Positions 49,221 through 56,932 of a DNA stretch of 64,000 bases are shown piece after piece. Each line of letters starts with the position of its first letter. Position 1 is the stretch's first letter. The stretch covers positions 2,108,001-2,172,000 of the forward strand of contig NZ_CP045920.1 of assembly GCF_009660225.1 (NCBI RefSeq). Reading direction: 5' to 3'. The notes beneath the pieces were generated by a model. It saw only the letters and a program-made list of their open reading frames with translations, was not told where the DNA came from and did not search any database. The position numbers and the translations under genes were made by a program. The DNA comes from Pseudactinotalea sp. HY158 (GTDB taxonomy: Bacteria > Actinomycetota > Actinomycetes > Actinomycetales > Beutenbergiaceae).

Positions 49221-50167
49221 CCGAGGTCACCCCGCTTTCGTGAGAGACGGACATACATCACGACGAAGATCGCGAGGATCGCCGCCTGCAGCACCGCGTA
49301 GGTTGCTCCTTGCCCGAAGTCCGTCGCCTTGTAGGCAGTCAGATACGACTCCAGCGCGAGCGTCGTCGAGGCATGCCCGGGACCGCCGCCCGTGAGAATG
49401 TAGATGAGGTCGACATAGTTGGCCGTCCAGATGAGTCGGAGCACGGTCGTGATGAGAATCGTGGGCAGGATCGCCGGGATGACGACGTGGCGGAAGACCC
49501 CGACACGGCCCGCCCCGTCGATCGAGGCAGCCTCCTTGAGCTCCGGCGGCACGCTCTGGAGAGCTGCCAGGATCATGACGGCGAACAGCGGGATTCCCTG
49601 CCAGACGTCCAGAGCGATCAGGGTGAACAACGCGGTATCACTCGACGACAGGAATTCGATCGGAGCGTCGATGATTCCAAGATTCATCAGCGTCCGGTTG
49701 AGTACGCCGTTATTGGGATCGAGGATCCACTTCCACATCAAGGCGACGAGCACGCTCGGTGTCGCCCAGGGAACCATGATGAGACCTCGGTACATCCCCC
49801 GCAGCGGAAACCGCGTGTTCAACAGGAGTGCGACGAGCAAGCCACCCAGAAATTGCAGCGATACCGCTCCGAACACCCACACAGCCGTGCGCCCGAGCGT
49901 CGGGGTGAAGCCGGCATCGGAGATGATGTCGATGAAGTTCTGTATTCCGACGAACGTGGTCTCGCCGGAGAACGGCGCAACCTCGTTGAACGAGTACCAG
50001 ACCGAACGCACGAGTGGATACCCTGCGAACACCGCCACCAAAATCACGGCGGGGGCCAGCAACACGAATGGCTCGACGTTCCATACACGCTTACGCCTGA
50101 CCGGGGTGGTGACCCGTCGCTTCCGCGCACGGGCCACCACTCGTGGTGGCGTCTGGGTTGCAGCCAC
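49217..50167 (-). CDS. Carbohydrate ABC transporter permease (MalF-like)
   Basis: 316 aa. A basic N-terminus (RVVARARKRRVTTPVRRKRVW), six membrane helices and the EAA loop VPPELKEAASIDGAGRVGVFRHVVIPAILP. Located 2 bp after the binding-protein gene and overlapping the MalG-like gene, so all are co-translated. Channel subunit of the CUT1-type importer. Confidence 0.92.
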   Translation of the reverse strand: MAATQTPPRVVARARKRRVTTPVRRKRVWNVEPFVLLAPAVILVAVFAGYPLVRSVWYSFNEVAPFSGETTFVGIQNFIDIISDAGFTPTLGRTAVWVFGAVSLQFLGGLLVALLLNTRFPLRGMYRGLIMVPWATPSVLVALMWKWILDPNNGVLNRTLMNLGIIDAPIEFLSSSDTALFTLIALDVWQGIPLFAVMILAALQSVPPELKEAASIDGAGRVGVFRHVVIPAILPTILITTVLRLIWTANYVDLIYILTGGGPGHASTTLALESYLTAYKATDFGQGATYAVLQAAILAIFVVMYVRLSRKRGDLG

Positions 50168-50169
50168 GA

Positions 50170-51438
50170 CTACTCGGCACCCTCACGTAGGACGTCGGCC
50201 ATGGTCGTGAGGGCCTCATCACTCGTGATCGATCCTTGGAACGCCTGCTGGATCGTGGGGTTCCATTCCTTTGCCGCCAGTTCGGCCACGCCCGGGATCC
50301 CGGGCCACACCTTGGCGCGCGGGATCGCGTCCACGGCCACCTTGAGCTGCGGGTCATCCGTGTAGGCGGGAGTGTCGATGACCGACTGCAGCACCGGCAG
50401 TTGCCCCTGCGCAGAGTTCGACATCGTCTCCATCTGGTCCTGTTCGCTCAACCAGGAGATCCACGTCCAGGCCGCCTCCTTCTTCTCGGAGTTCGCCATG
50501 ATGACGTTTCCGCTCATGCTCCCGAGTGTCGGGCCCGGCTGCCCGTCGACCGTCGGAACCGGGATCACGCCGAGCTTGTCGCCGAAGTGCTCCTGCATCT
50601 CCTTGAGGGATCCGGGGTGGTGGATCATCATCGCAGTCAGGCCGTCCGCGAAGTTCGTCTTGACGGCGGCGAAGTCCGCGGTGATCGAGCCGGGCGGAGT
50701 CGCCTTCAGGTCGGTGACGAGATCGAGGTACCGCTGGTTGACCTCGACGCCGGTGTCGTCATCGAGGACGATATTCCCATCGGAGTCGACGATCTGCGCA
50801 CCGCCGGCATACATCCATGCGAGCCACTGATCCTGGCCGCCGGCGCCACCACGGACGTCGAAGCCGTAGCGTCCGTCCTTCGTCAGCGCCTTGGCGGCAT
50901 CCAAGAACTCCTGCTGTGTGGCGGGCGGCTCGATGCCGGCCTCCTTGAAGTAGTCCACACGGTAGTAGAGGTAGAGCGTCGTGTATTGGTGCGGGAGCAT
51001 ATAGATGTGGTCGTCGCCTGGAACCCTCCCGGTGTCCCAGAGCGCGTCGACCACGTCTGCCTTCCCGTCCCACGAGTCGACGAACGGCGTGAGGTCCGCG
51101 ATCGCCCCTTGCGGGGCGAACTGTCCGAGCCACCAGTCCTTCGATCGCGCTGCGTCCGGGCCCGTGCCGTTGAGCACGGCTGTGACGACCTGATTCTGGT
51201 ACTGGTCGAGCGGAATGTTTTCGAGCGTGACCTGGACATCGTCGTGGGTCTTGTTGAACTCTTCTGCGAGATTGTCCCACGTGGGGTCGGTTGCGTCGTC
51301 TTGCCACAGCCAGTACGTGACGTCGACCGGGCCGTCTCCGGACCCTTCACTACCACCATCCGAGCCAGAGCAGCCGGCGGCCATCATCATCGCCGCCGTG
51401 GCGACGGCTGCCATGCCAGTGAAACTCCTGCGTTTCAT
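50170..51438 (-). CDS. Carbohydrate ABC transporter solute-binding lipoprotein
   Basis: 422 aa. Signal peptide with lipobox MMAAGC after MKRRSFTGMAAVATAAM. Family-1 extracellular solute-binding fold: VDVTYWLWQDDATDPTWDNLAEEFNKTHDDVQVTLENIP, KSKDWW-like RSKDWWLGQFAPQGAIADLTPFVDSW and EKKEAAWTWISWLSEQDQM. ACAGGAG lies before the ATG. Captures the sugar acid or oligosaccharide used by the operon. The 74-bp upstream region contains CACAC-AG-GTGTG (51471-51482), a possible operator. Confidence 0.92.
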   Translation of the reverse strand: MKRRSFTGMAAVATAAMMMAAGCSGSDGGSEGSGDGPVDVTYWLWQDDATDPTWDNLAEEFNKTHDDVQVTLENIPLDQYQNQVVTAVLNGTGPDAARSKDWWLGQFAPQGAIADLTPFVDSWDGKADVVDALWDTGRVPGDDHIYMLPHQYTTLYLYYRVDYFKEAGIEPPATQQEFLDAAKALTKDGRYGFDVRGGAGGQDQWLAWMYAGGAQIVDSDGNIVLDDDTGVEVNQRYLDLVTDLKATPPGSITADFAAVKTNFADGLTAMMIHHPGSLKEMQEHFGDKLGVIPVPTVDGQPGPTLGSMSGNVIMANSEKKEAAWTWISWLSEQDQMETMSNSAQGQLPVLQSVIDTPAYTDDPQLKVAVDAIPRAKVWPGIPGVAELAAKEWNPTIQQAFQGSITSDEALTTMADVLREGAE

Positions 51439-51512
51439 GCTATCACTCCTGTTCTACTGATTCATGCCCACACACAGGTGTGACCGCGATGGGCTCTTCG
51501 GACATTCCTGGT

Positions 51513-52283
51513 CTATTGGGACCGGACTGCCGCCTCATGACTCGAGAAGGTCATATCCGGAAACCTGTTGCGAACGCCGTAGAAGTGCGCATCCAATTCG
51601 TGGACGGCGCGGCGCATATCTCCCTCTTCGATCGCATCGAGGATGTACCCGTGCATCGCTGCGATTTCTGGATCTTCGACAACCGTTTCACTCGGGGGTC
51701 GAATCTCGTCGAACACGGCCCAAAAGGACTCGAGCACACCGTTGAGGACCGAGTTGTTCAGCGGACTGAAGAGTTGCCTGTGGAACGCCATGTCGATGCT
51801 GGAGAACGACTGTCCGCCCTTCGCGAGGCTGAGCATCTCCGCGGCCAACTCGCGCAATTCTGCACGCTGAACCCGATCCAGGAACTGCACGGCACGGGGC
51901 AAGAGGCTCGTCTCGAGTGCATGGCGCACCTCCAACAGATCCCGTGCCACGGCGTCATCGGGCGCCAGTATGGAGAGTGCCCGCATCGAGAAGCGGCCCA
52001 GGTCGAAGTCGACCCAGACTCGGCGCGCACCCTGACGACTACGAACCACACCGATGGCCTCGAGCGCGCTGAGCGCTTCGCGTAGCTGCGGTCTGCCGAC
52101 ACCGAGGTCGCGGGCGAGGCTCGCCTCCGTCGGCAGCGCGTCACCGCCCCGAATTCCACGACTACGGAGCAGACGGGCGACTCGGGCGAAGAGCGACCGA
52201 TTCAGTCCACCCTCCTCAATGTTGTCAGACAGGAGAGGGGCAATCTCGTTCGCTTGTCGTACATCATCGCCGTTGGTGACCAT
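51513..52283 (-). CDS. GntR-family regulator with FCD ligand domain
   Basis: 256 aa. N-terminal GntR winged helix (LLRSRGIRGGDALPTEASLARDLGVGRPQLREALSALEAIGVVRSRQGARRVWV) and an all-helical FCD domain with metal/ligand histidines (FHRQLFSPLNNSVL; AAMHGYILDAIEEGDMRRAVHELDAHF). FadR/FCD regulators of this kind sense sugar acids or other carboxylates. Encoded just upstream of the transport/catabolic operon it likely controls. Candidate operators lie upstream at 52325-52361. Confidence 0.9.
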   Translation of the reverse strand: MVTNGDDVRQANEIAPLLSDNIEEGGLNRSLFARVARLLRSRGIRGGDALPTEASLARDLGVGRPQLREALSALEAIGVVRSRQGARRVWVDFDLGRFSMRALSILAPDDAVARDLLEVRHALETSLLPRAVQFLDRVQRAELRELAAEMLSLAKGGQSFSSIDMAFHRQLFSPLNNSVLNGVLESFWAVFDEIRPPSETVVEDPEIAAMHGYILDAIEEGDMRRAVHELDAHFYGVRNRFPDMTFSSHEAAVRSQ

Positions 52284-52324
52284 GACGACAGTAGATCATG
52301 CGGGATTGGCGCCGTCAAGGCTCG

Positions 52325-52361
52325 ATGTTATCGGACATCCCGTGGCCAACTTGTAGGACAA
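52325..52361. promoter_or_regulatory. Candidate GntR/FCD operators
   Basis: TTGT-AGG-ACAA (52351-52361) has the 4-3-4 symmetry of FadR-type operators. ATGT-tatcgg-ACAT (52325-52338) is a second dyad. Both lie between the GntR gene and the divergent MFS gene, upstream of a TTGACG (minus strand) that may be the regulator's -35. Confidence 0.45.
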
Positions 52362-52472
52362 TTGCACCGTATTGGACCACGTGCGCGCCTGGATCGTCCC
52401 GCCGGCCCCGCACCGGCACCCACGGCCGGTCGATACGTCGTCGGAGAGACGTCGGCGCTACCCTCGATCCCC

Positions 52473-53675
52473 GTGAGGACCACTGCTCGGCGAGCCCTTC
52501 CTCCGCAGGTCGCACTGCCCGGGGTGGCGTTCGCGTTCGGGATCGTCATGGTGGGCACCACGTTGCCCACACCGTTGTATCCGTTGTACGAGCAGCTCTT
52601 CTCGTTCTCGAACCTGATGACCACGCTCATCTATGCGGTCTATGCCACCGGGGTGCTCGCCGCCCTCATGCTGCTCGGCCGCGCCTCGGACTCGGTGGGC
52701 CGCCGTCCGATGCTTCTGGCCGGGCTGGCTGCGGCCGCCGCCTCCGGGCTCGTGTTCCTTCTCGGCACAGGACCGGCGATCCTGTTCGCCGGGCGCGTGC
52801 TCTCGGGAGTCTCCGCGGGCATCTTCACCGGCACCGCGACCGTGGCGATCATCGAACTCGCGCGCCCCGAGCTTCGACCACGAGCCGCCCTCGTGGCCAC
52901 CACCGTGAACATGCTCGGCCTCGGTTTCGGGCCGCTCCTGGCCGGATTCCTCGCCGCCTGGGCACCGGCACCGCTGCGCCTGCCCTACGCCGCCCACCTG
53001 GCGCTGCTCGTGCTGGCATTCGCGGCGGTGTGGCTCATGCCCGAAACCGTGGGGCACGTGCGACGCCGCCTGCCACCTCCCCAGCGCCTCAGCGTTCCTC
53101 ACCAGGCGCGGGCGGCGTTCCTGCCGGCCGCCCTCGTCGGCTTCGCCGCGTTCTCGGTCTTCGGATTGCTCACCGCGATCGAGCCCGCGATCCTGCGGCA
53201 ACTCCTCGACGATTCGAGCCCGGCCCTGGCCGGGCTGCTGCTGTTCTCGATGTTCGCCGGGTCCGCCCTGGGGCAGGTGTCCCTGGCGAGGTTCACCGGT
53301 CCGGCCGCCCTCCCGACGGGCTGCCTCGTGCTCCTGGCGGGGTTGGCGGCGTTCGCCGGCTCGCTCCTGACCGCCTCACTCGCGGCGCTGGTCGTCACGA
53401 ACGTCGTGGTGGGCGTCGGCCACGGGATCACGTTCCGGGCCGCGGTCGCGGCGATCACGGCGGCCAGTCCGCCCGACCGGCGCGCCGAAGCGATGTCGAC
53501 GTTCTTCGTGATCGGCTATGTCGGCCTCTCGCTGCCGGTGGTGCTCGTGGGGCTCCTGGCCACGGCCTGGGATCTACGCTCGGCGAGTCTGGTCTTCGCG
53601 GCGGCCATCGCGGCCCTCACCCTCGCCGCCGTCGTGACCCTGGTCCGGCTCGGCCGGCGCGCACGAGGCGCATAG
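52473..53675 (+). CDS. MFS transporter
   Basis: 400 aa from GTG 52473; TACCCT at 52459-52464 may give a near-leaderless start. Twelve hydrophobic helices; the MFS loop motif LLGRASDSVGRRPMLLAG lies between helices 2 and 3. The N-terminal VMVGTTLPTPLYPLYEQLFSFSNLMTTLIYAVYATGVL is that of the drug/proton-antiporter group often near YfcJ/arabinose-like efflux proteins. Substrate unknown. Divergent from the GntR regulator, so co-control is possible. Confidence 0.9.
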   Translation: MRTTARRALPPQVALPGVAFAFGIVMVGTTLPTPLYPLYEQLFSFSNLMTTLIYAVYATGVLAALMLLGRASDSVGRRPMLLAGLAAAAASGLVFLLGTGPAILFAGRVLSGVSAGIFTGTATVAIIELARPELRPRAALVATTVNMLGLGFGPLLAGFLAAWAPAPLRLPYAAHLALLVLAFAAVWLMPETVGHVRRRLPPPQRLSVPHQARAAFLPAALVGFAAFSVFGLLTAIEPAILRQLLDDSSPALAGLLLFSMFAGSALGQVSLARFTGPAALPTGCLVLLAGLAAFAGSLLTASLAALVVTNVVVGVGHGITFRAAVAAITAASPPDRRAEAMSTFFVIGYVGLSLPVVLVGLLATAWDLRSASLVFAAAIAALTLAAVVTLVRLGRRARGA

Positions 53676-53721
53676 GGCCGATCGTGGCAGCGAGGCCTGC
53701 TGGGGCGCATCCGTCCCAGGG

Positions 53722-54618
53722 TCAGGAGAGGACGTCCTTCGTGGCGAACCGGCCGTACGCGAGCGCGCCGAAGAAGGCGACGTAGCCCGCCTGCAGGAGC
53801 GCGTTATCGGTGAAGGAGCCCCAGCTGATCGGTTCCCGGAGCAGGTCGACCGACGAGAACCAGTAGTGCGAGAAGAGCCAGGGGTGTAGCCAGGCGAGCT
53901 GGTCGAGTTGGCCGAGCACCTGGGCGACGACGGCGAGCACGGCCGTGGCCGCCATCGCTCCGACGGGCACGTCCGTGAGCGTGGAGATGAACAGCCCGAT
54001 CGCGGCCAGGCCGAGCATCGAGATCGCGACGTGCGCCGCCACCAGCAGCGTGCGCACGAGCGCCTCGCCGGTGGAGGCCACGTCCCCCGACACGAGGGTG
54101 ACCGGGCCCGCGCCGAAGAGCACGAGGCCGACGACCCATCCGGCGACGAGCACCACGGCCGGGGCCGCGACACAGAAGAGCGCCGCCGCGCCGTACTTGA
54201 CGAGCAGCAGCCTCCCGCGGCCGGCCGGGGCCGCGAGCAGGTAGCGAAGAGTGCCGTGGGCGGCCTCCCCCGCGACCGTGTCGCCCGCGGTGGCCGCGAT
54301 CGTGAGCGGCAGGAACAGCGGGGTCGTGACCACGAGGGCCGTGACCGCCACGAACATGCCGTTCTGGGTGACCCGGTCGAGGAAGGGCGGCCCCTCGCCG
54401 GGCCCGGGCGGCTCCGCGGAGAAGTACACCACGAGCGCGAGCAGCACCGGGATCACGGCCAGGGCCGCGAGCATCGCCCACGTGCGCCCGCGCCGGAACA
54501 GCAGGCCGACCTCCGAGGCGAACAGCGACCCGACCCGGCCGCGCCGGGCGCCCACGGCGTCTCCGGTAGCCACGGCGGCTCGGCGCGCGGCCCCCACCGC
54601 GGGTTCACCGGGTGACAT
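53722..54618 (-). CDS. ABC-2 type transporter permease
   Basis: 298 aa. Six membrane helices (MLAALAVIPVLLALVVYFSA; FVAVTALVVTTPLFLPLTIAATAGDTVAGEAAHGTLRYLLAAPAGRGRLLLVKY; AVVLVAGWVVGLVLFGAG; ISMLGLAAIGLFISTLTDVPVGAMAATAV and others). The AGEAAHGTLRYLLAAP block is typical of ABC-2 exporters. Overlaps the ATPase gene by 14 nt. Exports an unknown compound together with the ATPase. Confidence 0.9.
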   Translation of the reverse strand: MSPGEPAVGAARRAAVATGDAVGARRGRVGSLFASEVGLLFRRGRTWAMLAALAVIPVLLALVVYFSAEPPGPGEGPPFLDRVTQNGMFVAVTALVVTTPLFLPLTIAATAGDTVAGEAAHGTLRYLLAAPAGRGRLLLVKYGAAALFCVAAPAVVLVAGWVVGLVLFGAGPVTLVSGDVASTGEALVRTLLVAAHVAISMLGLAAIGLFISTLTDVPVGAMAATAVLAVVAQVLGQLDQLAWLHPWLFSHYWFSSVDLLREPISWGSFTDNALLQAGYVAFFGALAYGRFATKDVLS

Positions 54619-55678
54619 CGAAGCCCTCGCCGGTCAGGCCCACGAACAGTTCCTCGAGGGAGGGGGTGAGGACCTCGAAGCCGCGCACCCGCACCCCGGC
54701 GCCCACGAGCGCGGCGACGAGCAGCTCGGGCTCTGGCAGCTCCCCGACCGACTCGACGGACCCAGCAAGCTCGGCACCCTCAGCAGACCCGGCACCCTCA
54801 GCAGACCCGGCAGACCCGGCAGACCCGGCAGACCGAGCAGACCCGGAATCCTCGGCCGGCCCGGCGGCTTCGGCGAGCAGATCCGGCGGATCCCCGGGCG
54901 CGCCCTGCACCACCCGGAGACCGAGACCGGCGAGGATCCCGGCCGCCTGCTCGCGATCCGGGGTCCGCACCCGCACCCGGGGCCGGCGGGCCGCCCGCAG
55001 GTCGGACAGGGTGCCCTGGGCCCGCAGCGCGCCGTCCTGCATGATCGCGGCGTGGCTGCACACCTGCTCGACCTCGGCGAGCAGGTGACTCGACACGAGA
55101 ACGGTGGCTCCGTCGTCCGCAAGCGAGCGGATGAGCCGGCGCACCTCCCGGGTCCCCTGCGGGTCGAGCCCGTTCGTGGGCTCGTCGAGCACGACGAGCT
55201 CGCGTGGGGTGAGCAGGGCCGCGGCGATGCTCAGGCGCTGCTTCATCCCGAGGGAGTAGGCGCGCACCTTCTTGCGGGCGGCGGCGGACAGCCCGACCCG
55301 GTCGAGCGCGCCGGCCACGCGGACCGTGCGCGTGCGCGGGTTCGCGCGGGGATCGGCCGCATCGAGCCGGCGCAGGTTCGCGGCGCCGCCGAGGAACGGG
55401 TAGAACGCGGGCCCCTCGATCAGGGCGCCGACCCGGGGCAGGGCGTCCGGCAGCCCGCGCGGCACCTCGGAGCCGAGCACGCGGGCGGTGCCGGCGGTCG
55501 CGGCCGCGAGGCCCAGCAGCAGCCGGATGGTCGTGGTCTTGCCGGAGCCGTTCGGGCCGAGGAAGCCGAACACGCTCCCGCGCGGCACCGCCAGGTCGAG
55601 CCCGTCGACGGCGACCTGGCGGCCGAATCGCTTCGTCAGCCCGGAGGTCTCGACCGCCGGGCCGGCGGCAGGGCTCAT
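54605..55678 (-). CDS. ABC exporter ATP-binding protein
   Basis: 357 aa. Walker A GPNGSGKTTTIRLLLGL, signature YSLGMKQRLSIAAALL, Walker B LVVLDEPTNGLDPQGTREV and H in LVSSHLLAEVEQV. The C-terminal domain contains a serine/glycine/alanine linker (SARSAGSAGSAGSAEGAGSA) encoded by 9-bp tandem repeats near 54788-54850. Start overlaps the LolA-like gene stop (ATGA). Powers the ABC-2 permease. Confidence 0.92.
   Translation of the reverse strand: MSPAAGPAVETSGLTKRFGRQVAVDGLDLAVPRGSVFGFLGPNGSGKTTTIRLLLGLAAATAGTARVLGSEVPRGLPDALPRVGALIEGPAFYPFLGGAANLRRLDAADPRANPRTRTVRVAGALDRVGLSAAARKKVRAYSLGMKQRLSIAAALLTPRELVVLDEPTNGLDPQGTREVRRLIRSLADDGATVLVSSHLLAEVEQVCSHAAIMQDGALRAQGTLSDLRAARRPRVRVRTPDREQAAGILAGLGLRVVQGAPGDPPDLLAEAAGPAEDSGSARSAGSAGSAGSAEGAGSAEGAELAGSVESVGELPEPELLVAALVGAGVRVRGFEVLTPSLEELFVGLTGEGFDVTR
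54780..54850. repeat. 9-bp tandem repeats inside the ABC ATPase gene
   Basis: Units of GCAGACCCG, some imperfect, repeat in frame and encode the Ser/Gly/Ala linker. The length could vary between strains. Confidence 0.75.
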
Positions 55679-56784
55679 TCGGCCGCCTGGAGCCGGTCGA
55701 GCGGGACGGCGCCGAGGAGCACCCGGCCGTCGTCTGTGAACAGGATCGTGGCCAGGGAGGTCTCGAGGGCGCGGCCGCCGTCGACCTTGGTGGTCAGCTG
55801 GTCGGCGAGACCGCCGGCGGCGAACGCGTCGGACCCGACTGTGCCGGCCGGGAGCTCGAGCACCGCGGCCCAGCCGTCGCCGACGACCGTGGGCCGCGCG
55901 GCTCCGGGCGCATCGCCCGTCGCGTGCATATCGCCCCGTCCATGCCCATCGGCCACTCCATGCCCATCGGGGAGCGCCGGAAGCTCCTGCTCGGTCACGG
56001 TCGCCCCGGCGGGCGGGGTGAACGAGAACAGGCCGGCGTCGGGGGCGCCGAGGTCGAAGGAGGTGAACGCGGCCTCGAGCGCGGGCCGGTCCGCGCCACG
56101 CGGGGTGATCGCGACGCGCAGCGGGATACCCGTATCGCCGTCGACCGCGACCGCAACCCGCCCCACGAGCGTGTCGGCGGTGCGCGGGGTGAGCACGAGG
56201 TTGTAGGCGGCGCGGCCCGCGACCGAACCGGTGCCGTCCACACTCACCTGCGTGCTCGGGTCGACCGCCGCGAGCACGCGGGCGGCGAGCGCCTCGGGCG
56301 TGACCTGGAGCGCCTGCGTGCCCGGCGTACCGGAGTTCTCATCGGCATGCCCGGCACCGCTGGGCGCGCTCACGTGCACCACCGAGTTGTCGCCGGAGTC
56401 GAAGTACCAGGCCTCGGTGCCGTTCGTGATGAGGTCCCGCTCGCCGAAGTCCTCGAAGACCTGCACGCGGGCCTGCCCCTTCTCGCCCACGAAGACCCGA
56501 CCCTCGTGGTCGCCCGTGAGCGCCGAGAGCGCCGACAGCGCCCCGGAGTCCGTACCCGGGATGTTCGTGGGCAGCGCGGGCAGCCCGAGGTCGCTGGTCG
56601 TCTCGAAGCTCGCGCTGAACTGCTCGTGATCGTGCCCCGCGAGCAGCGCGAGCACCTCGCCGGCGTCGCGCTCGGGCAGATTCTGGGTGGCGATGCCCGA
56701 CCCGGCGTCGGCCCAGGCCCCCGAGGCGGCGACGACGAGCGCGACGGCCCCGGCCGGTGCCCATCTGCGAATACTGTGCGCCAT
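55675..56784 (-). CDS. Exported LolA-like (DUF2092/MucB-type) protein
   Basis: 369 aa. N-terminal signal (RRWAPAGAVALVVAASGAWA). The mature part has the open beta-barrel pattern of LolA/RseB-like proteins: FSASFETTSDLGLPALP, VFVGEKGQARVQVFEDFGERDLITNGTEAWYFDSGDNSVVHV, and AYNLVLTPRTADTLVGRVAVAVDGDTGIPLRVAITPRG. A His/Gly/Asp-rich loop (GHGVADGHGRGDMHATGD) precedes the C-terminus and could bind metal. First gene of an operon with the ABC exporter. Likely a lipid-handling or sensing partner outside the membrane. Confidence 0.8.
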   Translation of the reverse strand: MAHSIRRWAPAGAVALVVAASGAWADAGSGIATQNLPERDAGEVLALLAGHDHEQFSASFETTSDLGLPALPTNIPGTDSGALSALSALTGDHEGRVFVGEKGQARVQVFEDFGERDLITNGTEAWYFDSGDNSVVHVSAPSGAGHADENSGTPGTQALQVTPEALAARVLAAVDPSTQVSVDGTGSVAGRAAYNLVLTPRTADTLVGRVAVAVDGDTGIPLRVAITPRGADRPALEAAFTSFDLGAPDAGLFSFTPPAGATVTEQELPALPDGHGVADGHGRGDMHATGDAPGAARPTVVGDGWAAVLELPAGTVGSDAFAAGGLADQLTTKVDGGRALETSLATILFTDDGRVLLGAVPLDRLQAAE

Positions 56785-56932
56785 CTCGACCCTCCTGCCT
56801 GCAGCCACGAGCGTACGCCGGGCGTTCGGGCGGCGCCAGGGGCCGATCCGGGCTCCGGTGCCGGGATCCGGCATCCGGCTTCAGCGCCGGGCTCCGTTGA
56901 CCGCCCCGGTGCGGCTGTGCCATACCTGAATT

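Noticed and set aside
53676-53721. CTGGG...CCCAG hairpin between convergent MFS and ABC permease genes
   Set aside because: Only a 5-bp stem with a long loop; too weak to call a terminator.
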